The position numbers and the translations under genes were made by a program. Source: Chloroflexota bacterium (GTDB lineage Bacteria; Chloroflexota; Anaerolineae; Promineifilales; Promineifilaceae). Taken from it: 50,541 nt of DNA. A model generated the notes under the pieces. The model was given only the letters and a program-made list of their open reading frames with translations. It did no database searches and was not told where the DNA came from. Location: assembly GCA_013112725.1 (NCBI GenBank), contig JABFFZ010000037.1, forward strand, positions 1 through 50,541, written 5' to 3'. Shown piece after piece: positions 33,299 to 41,650 of the stretch (position 1 is its first letter; every line of letters begins with the position of its first letter).

Positions 33299-33986
33299 TT
33301 TGTTAACCGCCTACAACTACGATGAATTTACGCAAGCGAAAGTGTTGCCCTGGCTGAATTTTGACAACAGTCCGCCTTTGGGCGAACCGGCGCCAGATTT
33401 TCCCCTGTGGCAGTTGGACGGCGTGGCCACGACCCTCGGCGAAATCTGGCGGCAAAATCAGCTAACGGTGGTGGAGTTTGGCAGTTTCACCTGACCATAT
33501 TGTGGGATGGCGGCGCCATCCATGAATGCCTTGGCTGAGCAGTTTACCCTACATGGGGTCGGCTCCATCTTTTTGTACACCAATGAGGCGCATCCGGGTG
33601 AAAACTTTCCCCACCTGACGTCCATGACCCAGAAGTTTGAACATGCCCGTGCTTTGCGCGACGTGTTGGGAGTGAATCGCCCGATTCTGGTAGACGCGCT
33701 GGATGGGGCCTGCCACCGCGCCTATGGCTCCATGCCCAATATGACCTGGATTTTTAACCGGGCGGGCAGTCCGGTTTATAAATCGGATTGGACGGATCAC
33801 AACAGTGTGCGCAATGCGCTGGCATATTTTATTGACGTGATGCAGCGGCGGCGCGGCCGGGAAAGACTGGTTCCTTTTCGCGTGGAACGGTTGGATTACC
33901 GTACCAGCGACCCGGACGGTTTTCAGGCTGGGTTGGCGCGCAGCGGGCCAAAGGCGGTACGCGAGTTTAAGGAATCCGGGTTGTGA
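33285..33986 (+). CDS. Iodothyronine deiodinase-like selenoprotein (in-frame TGA = Sec70)
   Basis: Read through the TGA at 33492-33494, the 233-residue frame contains VVEFGSFT-U-PYCG, then FLYTNEAHPGENFP, RPILVDALDGACHRAYGS and MTWIFNRAGSPVYKSDWTDH. This is the deiodinase pattern (FGSCTUPxF ... YIEEAH ... VVVD ... G.I.Y.G..GP), a thioredoxin fold with Sec at the active site. A hairpin right after the TGA fits a bacterial SECIS. The start ATG 33285 has GGAGGT. Bacterial relatives are uncharacterised; reductive dehalogenation or peroxide/thiol chemistry are options. It is in an operon with a GDCCVFC protein. A standard caller would split it into two pieces (to 33494, from 33507). Confidence 0.92.
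33505..33521 (+). promoter_or_regulatory. Bacterial SECIS hairpin of the deiodinase-like gene
   Basis: GGATGGC-GGC-GCCATCC: perfect 7-bp stem with a G-containing tri-loop that starts 17 nt after the UGA, inside the usual range for SelB-binding bSECIS elements. It lies in the coding sequence. Confidence 0.75.
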
Positions 33987-34063
33987 AATTTGTAAGATTC
34001 TGGCTGCTCCTCTCATCTGACGGAACGATTCACCCGCCAAAAAACAATTTTAGGAGGTCTCTA

Positions 34064-34807
34064 TTGAATTTAGGAACAAACCAATTCGAGTCCGCGCGCT
34101 GGTTCCAACGCTATGGAACAAAGTTGATCGCTTTTGTGTTCTGGATCACCGTTGTTGGTGGCTATTACTGGTATGCTCGCCGGAATGGGCTGACGCTGGA
34201 AGACAGCGTGTACCGCATGGCGGATTTGCTGGCGAACAGCCTGTATGGCCCGCTGCTGTATATGGTTTTATACGCCATTCGCCCCCTGGTTTTTTTTCCG
34301 GCCACCGTGCTGACCCTGTTGGGCGGTTTTTTGTTTGGGCCGGTGGGCATCATTTACACCATCATTGGCAGCAACGCCTCAGCGATGGTGGCTTTTGGTG
34401 TGGGCGCTTATTTTGGGCAGGGGATTTTAGAGGATAAGGAGAATGCCGGCGTCATCCAACGCTATATGCAGCGGATGCGCGAGAATAGTTTTGAAACAGT
34501 GCTGATTATGCGGCTTATTTTCTTACCCTATGATCTGGTGAATTATGCGGCCGGATTCTTGAAAATTAACTGGAAAGCATTTCTGGCGGCTACGGCCATT
34601 GGCTCGGTGCCGGGAACGATTTCCTTTGTCTTGTTGGGCGCTTCGTTTGGTACGCTGGCTGACTTGCTGGCGGGCGAGATTCAACTGAACCCGGTCACGG
34701 CCGTTGCCTCCGTCCTTATCATTGGCGTTAGCATTGCCCTCTCCCGCCTCATCAAAAAACGAGAATCCAGTCTGGCGCAACCCCACATTGAAGAGGAACC
34801 GGTATGA
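34064..34807 (+). CDS. TVP38/TMEM64 (VTT/DedA-like) membrane protein
   Basis: 247 residues with about six membrane segments. Signature: PLVFFPATVLTLLGGFLFGPVGIIYTIIGSNASAMVAFGVGAYFG, then MRLIFLPYDLVNYAAGFLKINWKAFLAATAIGSVPGTISFVLLG. This matches the VTT domain (re-entrant F/YxxR and G motifs). TTG 34064 is chosen because AGGAGG sits at the correct distance; a GTG at 33983 overlapping the previous stop is the alternative. VTT proteins affect lipid or small-molecule membrane traffic; pairing with a mercuric-reductase-like enzyme, overlapping by 4 bp here, is common in bacteria. Confidence 0.88.
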   Translation: MNLGTNQFESARWFQRYGTKLIAFVFWITVVGGYYWYARRNGLTLEDSVYRMADLLANSLYGPLLYMVLYAIRPLVFFPATVLTLLGGFLFGPVGIIYTIIGSNASAMVAFGVGAYFGQGILEDKENAGVIQRYMQRMRENSFETVLIMRLIFLPYDLVNYAAGFLKINWKAFLAATAIGSVPGTISFVLLGASFGTLADLLAGEIQLNPVTAVASVLIIGVSIALSRLIKKRESSLAQPHIEEEPV

Positions 34808-36318
34808 CAACGGAAATCAAAGTACATCCTGATGATGAGTTTAACCAAACGCTGGTCAGGAATGCCCACCCGGCCGGCTGGCAAAATCCCATGCCCAACG
34901 GCCGTTACAATCTCCTGGTTATTGGCGGCGGCTCGGCCGGATTGGTGGCGGCTGTGGGCGCGGCCGGATTGGGCGCCAAAGTGGCCCTGGTGGAAAAACA
35001 TCTGCTCGGCGGCGACTGTCTCAACGCCGGCTGTGTCCCGTCCAAAACGATCTTGCGCTCGGCTAAAGCTATCGGCGACATTCGCCGCGCCGCCGATTTA
35101 GGTGTCACGTTCAGCGGTGAAGTGGTGGTGGATTTTGCCGCTGTCATGGAGCGAATGCGCCGTATTCGCGCCGACATCAGTTACCACGATTCGGCGCAGC
35201 GGTTCCGTGACCTGGGCATTGATTTGTACCTGGGCGAAGGGCAGTTTACCGGGGCGAATACGTTTGCCGTGGACGGCCGTGTCATTACCTTCAGCAAAGC
35301 GGTCATCGCCACCGGAGCCAGAGCCGCGTTCATCCCCATCCCCGGCCTGCCAGAGACGGGCTATATCACCAACGAAGGTGTCTTTGAACTGACCGAACTG
35401 CCGCCGCGCCTGGCCGTCATCGGCGCGGGGCCGATTGGGCTGGAGATGGCCCAGGCATTTGCCCGTTTTGGCAGCCAGGTGACGGTGTTTGACATCCTGC
35501 CGGTGATGGGCGGCCTGCGTGACCCGCAAGGGCTGGCCCTCATTCGCGCCGCCCTGGAAGCGGACGGCATCCAGTTCTTCCTGGAAAGCCAGACGCAAAA
35601 GGTTGAGCGGGTTGGCGCGGACAAGGTTCTCACCTTTACCCATGCCGGGGAAACAAAAACGGTAGCGGTGGATGAGATTTTGCTGGCGGCCGGCCGCCGC
35701 CCGAACATTGAAGGGTTAAACCTGGAAGCGGCCGGGGTGGCATACAGCAAAAAAGGCGTCACCGTCAATGACTGGCTGCAAACGAGCAATCCGGCCATCT
35801 ACGGCGCGGGTGATGTGGCTATTCCGGCCCAATTTACGCACACGGCCGACGCTACGGCCCGCATCGTGCTGCAAAACGCCCTCTTCCTGGGGCGCAAAAA
35901 GTACAGCGACCTGATTATTCCCTGGACGGTGTATACGGACCCGGAAATCGCCCACGTGGGGTTGTTTGCTTATGAGGCGGAGGAGCGGGGCACGGCCGTA
36001 GACACCTATACCATTCACCTGCAAGAGACGGATCGCGGCCGCACCGACGGCGAAGAAGGGTTCGTCAAAATATACGTCAAACAGGGCAGCGATAAAATCC
36101 TGGGGGCCACCATCATTGCCCGCCACGCCGGCGAGATGATCAGCGAGATCACCACGGCCATGAAGGCCGGCGTTGGCATGGGCACATTGGCGCAAACTAT
36201 CCACCCTTACCCCACCCAGGCTGAAATGATCAAAAAAGCGGCCGAAGCCTGGAACCGCACCCGCCTGACGCCTACGGTGGCGAAGTTGTTTGCTAAGTGG
36301 TTGAGTTGGCGGAGATAG
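34804..36318 (+). CDS. Pyridine nucleotide-disulfide oxidoreductase (mercuric reductase/Lpd-like)
   Basis: 504 residues. An N-terminal extension (VHPDDEFNQTLVRNAHPAGWQNP) is typical of the type adjacent to VTT proteins. It has FAD motif LLVIGGGSAGLVAAVGAAGLG, redox pair GGDCLNAGCVPSKT, NAD(P) motif VIGAGPIGLEMAQAFARFG, IYGAGDVA, and a C-terminal interface HAGEMISEITTAMKAG with HPYPTQAEMIKKAAE, including the catalytic His/Glu pair. It lacks a heavy-metal domain and a terminal Cys pair. ATG 34804 overlaps the VTT stop (ATGA). Probable substrate: a low-molecular disulfide or the neighbouring selenoprotein; inference. Confidence 0.92.
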   Translation: MTTEIKVHPDDEFNQTLVRNAHPAGWQNPMPNGRYNLLVIGGGSAGLVAAVGAAGLGAKVALVEKHLLGGDCLNAGCVPSKTILRSAKAIGDIRRAADLGVTFSGEVVVDFAAVMERMRRIRADISYHDSAQRFRDLGIDLYLGEGQFTGANTFAVDGRVITFSKAVIATGARAAFIPIPGLPETGYITNEGVFELTELPPRLAVIGAGPIGLEMAQAFARFGSQVTVFDILPVMGGLRDPQGLALIRAALEADGIQFFLESQTQKVERVGADKVLTFTHAGETKTVAVDEILLAAGRRPNIEGLNLEAAGVAYSKKGVTVNDWLQTSNPAIYGAGDVAIPAQFTHTADATARIVLQNALFLGRKKYSDLIIPWTVYTDPEIAHVGLFAYEAEERGTAVDTYTIHLQETDRGRTDGEEGFVKIYVKQGSDKILGATIIARHAGEMISEITTAMKAGVGMGTLAQTIHPYPTQAEMIKKAAEAWNRTRLTPTVAKLFAKWLSWRR

Positions 36319-36323
36319 ACAAA

Positions 36324-36398
36324 GAGAACGGGAGAGGGGGAGAGCGGGAGAATGTCTCCAAGTCTCCCGTTCTCCAAGTCTCCCATTCTCTCGTTCTC
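36324..36398. repeat. GGGAGA-rich inverted repeat
   Basis: GAGAACGGGAGA on the left is mirrored by TCTCCCGTTCTC on the right, with additional GGGAGA/TCTCCC units. It sits between the flavoenzyme and the binding-protein gene and may terminate the former. Confidence 0.55.
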
Positions 36399-36416
36399 TT
36401 CAAAAAAGGAGCAGAT

Positions 36417-37700
36417 ATGAAAAAAGTAGTGCTGTTATTGCTGGTACTGTTGTTGGCTGCTTGTGGTGGGGCAACGGCCGTTTCCGAACCCACACCCACT
36501 CTCAACTCAGCTGTCATGCAATCCGCGCCGGAAGGGGCCGCGCCGCCGCCCGGCTATGAAGGCCAGGCATGGGCGGACATTGTAGCCGAAGCCAACGGTC
36601 AGGCGGTGAACTTTTACATGTGGGGCGGCAGTGACCTGATTAACGGTTGGGTGACGGGGTATGTGGCTGCGGCCGTTAAGGAGCAGTACAACATCACCCT
36701 GAACATGGTACCTGTCAGCGATGCCCCCGAATACATCAACAAAGTCCTGGGGGAAAAAGAGGCCGGCCGGGACAGCGGCGGTTCAGTAGACCTGGTGTGG
36801 ATCAACGGCGAAAATTTCCGCACCATGCGCCAGGGGGATTTGCTTTACGGTAACTGGTCGCACTTTTTACCCAGTTCCGCCTATGTGAACTGGGACGACC
36901 CCAGTGTAGCCAATGATTTTGGCTTCCCGGTGGATGGCTACGAAGCTCCCTACGGCAAGGCGCAGTTTGTGATGATTTACGACAGCGGCCGCGTCACCGA
37001 ACCGCCACGCACCATTCCGGCGTTGGTGGCGTGGGTTAAAGCCAATCCGGGGCAGTTCACTTATCCCGCGCCGCCCGACTTTACCGGCAGCGCCTTTGTG
37101 CGCCATATCTGCTACCATGCGGCTGGTGGCTACGAAGCGCTCCTGGGCGAATTTGACCAGGCACTGTTTGATGAGAAATCGGCCGCCTGCTGGCAGCTGC
37201 TGAACGAGATTGAGCCATTCCTCTGGCGGGAAGGGCAAACCTACCCGGAAAATCGCACCCGGCAGATTGATTTGTTTGCCAACGGCGAGGTGAGTTTTGA
37301 TATGGCCTATAATCCGGCCGAAGCGAGCAGCCTGGTGGAAAACGGCCGTTACCCCGAAACCACCCGCACCTTCGTCTTTGATAGCGGCACCATCGCCAAT
37401 ACCCACTACGTGGCTATCCCCTACAATTCCGACCACAAAGCGGCGGCGATGGTTGTCGCCAACTTCCTGCTTTCACCGGCGGCGCAGTTGAGCAAAGCCC
37501 AACCGGAAAACTGGGGCGATTTGCCCGTCCTGGACCCGGCGCTGCTGCCCGCCGACTGGCAGGCCCAATTTGCGGCCATCCCGCGCGGTGTGGCTACCCT
37601 CTCCACCGAAGAATTGGCCGCTGCCCGCCTGCCCGAACTGCAAGCCCCCTGGCTGACGGCGTTTGAGCAGGGCTGGCAGGAGTGGGTGTTGCAGAGGTAA
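36417..37700 (+). CDS. YnjB-like ABC substrate-binding lipoprotein
   Basis: 427 residues. Lipoprotein signal MKKVVLLLLVLLLAACGG; mature protein is a class II extracellular binding protein with NFYMWGGSDLINGWVTGYVA, GGSVDLVWINGENFRTMRQ, PYGKAQFVMIYDS and FANGEVSFDMAYNPAEA. The GGSD...W..G.NF..M pattern matches E. coli YnjB. The substrate of YnjBCD systems is not established. ATG 36417 with AAAGGAG; the longer frame from 36297 runs through the preceding repeat and is rejected. It starts the cluster of ynj-type genes. Confidence 0.88.
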   Translation: MKKVVLLLLVLLLAACGGATAVSEPTPTLNSAVMQSAPEGAAPPPGYEGQAWADIVAEANGQAVNFYMWGGSDLINGWVTGYVAAAVKEQYNITLNMVPVSDAPEYINKVLGEKEAGRDSGGSVDLVWINGENFRTMRQGDLLYGNWSHFLPSSAYVNWDDPSVANDFGFPVDGYEAPYGKAQFVMIYDSGRVTEPPRTIPALVAWVKANPGQFTYPAPPDFTGSAFVRHICYHAAGGYEALLGEFDQALFDEKSAACWQLLNEIEPFLWREGQTYPENRTRQIDLFANGEVSFDMAYNPAEASSLVENGRYPETTRTFVFDSGTIANTHYVAIPYNSDHKAAAMVVANFLLSPAAQLSKAQPENWGDLPVLDPALLPADWQAQFAAIPRGVATLSTEELAAARLPELQAPWLTAFEQGWQEWVLQR

Positions 37701-37759
37701 TTCGTAATCCGTAATTGGGTTATGGCTTACGGGTTACGGGTTACGGGTTACGGTCTATT

Positions 37760-38605
37760 ATGTCCCGTTTCCGCATCTTCCTCATGCTGGCTCCGGCGCT
37801 GGTCGTGATTGTGCTGCTGTTTGGCGGCGGGCTGCTGATGGCGCTGCGGCAGAGTGTGGGGTATGTGCCGGCTGTTGGGCAGACGGAACTGAGCCTGGAA
37901 GCGTACCGGCGCGTTTTCAGCAATCCGGCGTTTGGGCGGTCCTTATTGTTGACGGTGTGGATAGCGGGGGTGAGTACGGCCGTGTCCACCCTCTTTGCCC
38001 TCATCGCCGCCCTGGCCCTGTGCCGCGCCTTTCGTGGCAAACGGGCCGCCACCTTCATCTTCCAATCCAACCTGCCCATTCCCCATCTGGTAGGGGCGAT
38101 TGGCATTTTGTTCCTCTTTTCCCAGAGCGGCTTCCTGGCGCGGTGGGGGCATGGCTTGGGTCTCATCCACACGCCGGCTGACTTCCCGGCGCTGGTTTTT
38201 GACCGCTACGGCCTGGGTATCATTCTGGAATATGTGTGGAAGAGCAGCGTTTTTATCGGTGTTATTTTGCTGGCAACCCTGCAAACCATCGGCCACGATT
38301 ACGAGGATGTGGCGCGCACGTTGGGGGCCAACACCTGGCAGCGTTTCCGTTTCGTTACCCTGCCGCTGATTCGCCCCGGTTTGCTGGCCGCCTCGATTCT
38401 GGTTTTCGCCTTTACCTTTGGCGATTTTGAAGTACCGTTGTTATTGGGGGCGCGGTATCCGTCGGCGCTGCCGGTGCTGGCTTACCGGCTGTATACCGAT
38501 GTTGACCTGAACGCTCGCCCGGAAGCGATGGCGCTGAGCGTGATTATTGCCGCCATCAGCGCCGCCCTGATTTTAACGTATATGAAATTGGCGCGACGGC
38601 CGTAG
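37760..38605 (+). CDS. ABC permease subunit 1 (YnjC N-half-like)
   Basis: 281 residues with six hydrophobic helices. The BPD_transp_1 EAA loop is visible as EDVARTLGANTWQRFRFVTLPLIRPGLLAA. In E. coli YnjC both permease halves are one polypeptide; here this gene encodes one half and 42211 the other. ATG 37760 has no clear SD; the upstream frame consists of TTACGGG repeats and is rejected. It follows the binding-protein gene by 59 bp. Confidence 0.87.
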   Translation: MSRFRIFLMLAPALVVIVLLFGGGLLMALRQSVGYVPAVGQTELSLEAYRRVFSNPAFGRSLLLTVWIAGVSTAVSTLFALIAALALCRAFRGKRAATFIFQSNLPIPHLVGAIGILFLFSQSGFLARWGHGLGLIHTPADFPALVFDRYGLGIILEYVWKSSVFIGVILLATLQTIGHDYEDVARTLGANTWQRFRFVTLPLIRPGLLAASILVFAFTFGDFEVPLLLGARYPSALPVLAYRLYTDVDLNARPEAMALSVIIAAISAALILTYMKLARRP

Positions 38606-38628
38606 GCACGGGACCTCTATGAGGATTT

Positions 38629-40365
38629 ATGGATAACCAACATTTTGATGTAGCCATTATTGGTTCTGGACTGGGTGGCTCGTCGCTGGCGGCAATTTTG
38701 GCGCGGCATGGGCAGCGGGTGATTGTTTTTGAGGCCAGGTCGCACCCGCGTTTTGCCATCGGTGAATCGTTGATTCTGGAAACGTCGGAGATGATGCGGG
38801 CGCTGGCTTATTTTTATGATGTGCCGGAGCTGGCTTATTTAAGTACGGAGAATTTTTTGTCATTTGCCGGTACTACGCATGGCATTAAACGTCATTTTGG
38901 CTTTTTGCACCACGAGGCGGGGCGGCCGCATGATAAACGCCACACTTTGCAGGCCGTCATTCCCCAAGAGCCGCACGGCCACGAACTGCATTTGTACCGG
39001 CAGGATTCAGACTATTTTATGATGAGTACGGCCGTGTCCTATGGCGCCACCATCCGCCAAAACACGCCTATTCAAGACATTGAGCTGCACGACGACTATG
39101 TGACCATCATCCCCGCCCAGGGAACGCCGATTACCGCTGGTTATGTGGTGGATGCCGGTGGCTTCCGCTCCATTCTGGCGCAGAAGTTTGGCCTGCGTGA
39201 TTTCAATTTGCAGACTCACGCGCGGGGCATGTTTACCCACATGATCAACGTGCCCTGTTACCACCAGACCGGCGGCTCAAAAGAAAGCTATGGCCTGCCT
39301 TTTCGTATGTCTGAGGGGACATTGCACCACGTTTTCGATGGCGGCTGGCTGTGGGTCATCCCCTTTGACAACCATACTGCTTCCACTAACCCGCTGTGCA
39401 GTGTGGGACTGCTGCTGGACCCGCGCCAATACCCGCCCCGTGATGACCTGACGCCGGAGCAGGAGTTTTATGAGTTTATTGCCCAATATCCCACTATTGC
39501 CGCACAGTTTGCCCATGCCCGCGCCGTGCGTGACTGGACGCGGGCGGGGCGGCTGCAATATTCATCCACGCAGATCGTGGGTGAGCGGTGGGCGCTGATG
39601 GGGCACGCCGCCGGTTTTATTGACCCGCTGTACTCCAAGGGGCTGTATACCACGTTTACGGCCGTGTTCATCCTCTCCCATTTGCTGCTGCAAGCCAAAG
39701 AAACGGGCGATTATTCGGCGGCCGCTTTTGCCGATTTGCAAACGGTGACGCACCGCTTCGTCTGCACCGCCGACCGGTTGGTGGCGAACAGTTATCGCGC
39801 CTTCCGCAATTATCGTCTGTGGCAGGTGTACGCGGTGATGTGGCTGCTGGGGGCGTATACGGAACTGGTGAAGCTGAACATGATGCGGGCGCAGGCCATG
39901 CTGCGGGCGCAGGCCATGAAACGCGGCCGGCCGGCTGAAAGTCGCCAGGCTTATTATGAGCAGTTGGTGACGCTGCGGCTGGCGGGCGGCGGCTTTGCCG
40001 GGTTTACCCCCGTGGCTGACCAGGTAGATGCGATCATGGAAGCGGTGAATCCGGCGGACGAGACGGCCGTGACCGCCGCCGTAACCGAGATCAACCAGAT
40101 TTTCCGTGGGTTGGACTGGATTGCCGACCCGTTTATTGCCCTGCTGGATGGCAAAACCTATCTGCCCAAAAACAAGATTCGCCTCAGCCTGCTGAAACCG
40201 GGGGCCGGGTTTATGCGCTTTGGCGCGTATAAAGAGCATTTTTTTGGGGACATGACCATGCTGGATTTGCTGCGTTATGGGGTAAAAGAAAAGGCGCGTT
40301 ATGCCCGGAGTTACCTGAACTGGCAGCATAGGCAAATGTATCGGAAGCGCAATGAACCTTTGTGA
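38629..40365 (+). CDS. Flavin-dependent halogenase-fold oxidoreductase
   Basis: 578 residues. FAD motif VAIIGSGLGGSSLAAILARHG; HPRFAIGESL; the halogenase-type WxWxIP motif as GGWLWVIPFD; and the FxPxSxG motif as FIDPLYSKGLY. These two motifs are hallmarks of flavin-dependent halogenases and related monooxygenase-fold proteins. By eye, the catalytic Lys that follows GExxxP in tryptophan halogenases is absent: GESLILETSE has Glu there. It may therefore be a halogenase-like oxidoreductase acting on a lipid or polyketide. GAGGAT lies before the ATG. It lies inside the split transporter cluster. Confidence 0.85.
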   Translation: MDNQHFDVAIIGSGLGGSSLAAILARHGQRVIVFEARSHPRFAIGESLILETSEMMRALAYFYDVPELAYLSTENFLSFAGTTHGIKRHFGFLHHEAGRPHDKRHTLQAVIPQEPHGHELHLYRQDSDYFMMSTAVSYGATIRQNTPIQDIELHDDYVTIIPAQGTPITAGYVVDAGGFRSILAQKFGLRDFNLQTHARGMFTHMINVPCYHQTGGSKESYGLPFRMSEGTLHHVFDGGWLWVIPFDNHTASTNPLCSVGLLLDPRQYPPRDDLTPEQEFYEFIAQYPTIAAQFAHARAVRDWTRAGRLQYSSTQIVGERWALMGHAAGFIDPLYSKGLYTTFTAVFILSHLLLQAKETGDYSAAAFADLQTVTHRFVCTADRLVANSYRAFRNYRLWQVYAVMWLLGAYTELVKLNMMRAQAMLRAQAMKRGRPAESRQAYYEQLVTLRLAGGGFAGFTPVADQVDAIMEAVNPADETAVTAAVTEINQIFRGLDWIADPFIALLDGKTYLPKNKIRLSLLKPGAGFMRFGAYKEHFFGDMTMLDLLRYGVKEKARYARSYLNWQHRQMYRKRNEPL

Positions 40366-40371
40366 ACGGCC

Positions 40372-40774
40372 GTTGTTGGGGCACTGATTAGGATGAACAC
40401 TGATAGGTTCCAGATCACAGCTTGCCAAACGGCCGCTTCTTCAAGTTGTTGGGGCACTGATTAGGATGAACACTGATAGGTTCCAGATCACAGCTTGCCA
40501 AACGGCCGCTTCTTCAAGTTGTTGGGGCACTGATTAGGATGAACACTGATAGGTTCCAGATCACAGCTTGCCAAACGGCCGCTTCTTCAAGTTGTTGGGG
40601 CACTGATTAGGATGAACACTGATAGGTTCCAGATCACAGCTTGCCAAACGGCCGCTTCTTCAAGTTGTTGGGGCACTGATTAGGATGAACACTGATAGGT
40701 TCCAGATCACAGCTTGCCAAACGGCCGCTTCTTCAAGTTATTGGAACACTGATTAGGATGAACACTGATAGGTT
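40372..40774 (+). repeat. 73-bp tandem repeat array, five identical copies plus a partial sixth
   Basis: Identical units begin at 40372, 40445, 40518, 40591 and 40664; a sixth, diverged 38-bp unit begins at 40737. Each unit has ATGAACACTGATAGG and ends its mini-frame at TAG, one base before the next ATG, giving five head-to-tail 23-codon frames. The sixth ATG (40758) is in frame with the GxxExxY gene. Each unit also has one AACGGCCGC. There are no spacers, so it is not a CRISPR. Confidence 0.97.
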
Positions 40775-40808
40775 GGTGAGGGTTTTTATGAGATGTGGAG
40801 GTGGCCTT

Positions 40809-41621
40809 ATGTCAGAATGGTTATATGAGAAGGAAATGGAGCAAATAATTGGATTGATATTTAAGGTGCGCAACGAGATGGGTGCCGGGTGGTCTGAGGA
40901 AATTTATCATCAGGCGCTGCTCTATCTGGCGCAAAAAAACGGAATTCCCGCACAATCAAAGCCGCATCGTTCGCTTATACATCGAGGGGTTGAGATTTAC
41001 ACATTTGAACCGGATATGATTATCTGGGACAAAATTATTCTGGAATTGAAGGTTCTGCTTAACCACAAGGGCAAGGAGTTCCCCCCGATCAATCAGGCGC
41101 AACTCTTGCAATATTTGAATTTTTATAAGAAGGAGCTAGGGGTTTTAATCAATTTTGCTCACCCGAAAGTTGGCATTAAGCGCATGCTGTTTGAGCCACC
41201 TGCTTTTGACATTGACGAGGATTATGAGCGCATGTTGCCTCATGTAACCGAAAGCGACAAGCAGATCTTGCGCGAGGTGCAGCGACATGTCAAGATGATT
41301 GCCGCGCATTATGGTCTCGGCTATTCAGAGACTTTATATCGTAAACTGATCCCGGTAGAGTTGGCCTATCAGAAAATACCTTGTATTAGCGATGTCACTG
41401 TCCCCGCTGTATGGGAAGATCAGATGCTTGGACGGCAATCAACCCCATATATGCTGATTGCTGACCGCTTTCTGCTGCATGTGCGTTCATCGCTGGAGAT
41501 GATCCCCCCGCACGATTTTCTTAAAACCCGCACTTATCTTAAGGCTTTGAGCTTGACTGTGGGCTGGATTGTCAATTTTGGGCATAACCAACTCCAAATC
41601 TATGCCACGGCTGTAGAGTAA
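40809..41621 (+). CDS. GxxExxY protein with two tandem domains
   Basis: 270 residues. Domain 1 has NEMGAGWSEEIYHQAL (GxxExxY) and EPDMIIWDKIILELKVL, a PD-(D/E)xK-like Asp...ExK core. Domain 2 repeats GLGYSETLYRKL (GxxExxY) but its nuclease-like strand reads MLIADRFLLHVRSS, lacking ExK, so it is probably inactive. ATG 40809 with GGAGGT at the proper distance is preferred; the frame is open back to 40758, where the 73-bp repeat supplies another ATG. The family function is unknown; it is often preceded by ACTGAT-containing repeats like those here. Confidence 0.85.
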   Translation: MSEWLYEKEMEQIIGLIFKVRNEMGAGWSEEIYHQALLYLAQKNGIPAQSKPHRSLIHRGVEIYTFEPDMIIWDKIILELKVLLNHKGKEFPPINQAQLLQYLNFYKKELGVLINFAHPKVGIKRMLFEPPAFDIDEDYERMLPHVTESDKQILREVQRHVKMIAAHYGLGYSETLYRKLIPVELAYQKIPCISDVTVPAVWEDQMLGRQSTPYMLIADRFLLHVRSSLEMIPPHDFLKTRTYLKALSLTVGWIVNFGHNQLQIYATAVE

Positions 41622-41650
41622 AAATGCACCCGTATCTGTGTCTATAAACT

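Noticed and set aside
33507..33986. Independent gene starting at the ATG after the TGA
   Set aside because: The thioredoxin-fold active site and the first strand lie upstream in the same frame, no ribosome site precedes the ATG, and the intervening hairpin fits a SECIS.
38629..40365. Bona fide tryptophan-type halogenase
   Set aside because: WxWxIP and FxPxSxG motifs are present, but the expected catalytic Lys position reads Glu by eye, so only the fold is claimed.
40372..40774. CRISPR array
   Set aside because: The units are directly adjacent and identical over all 73 bp, without unique spacers, and no cas genes are near.
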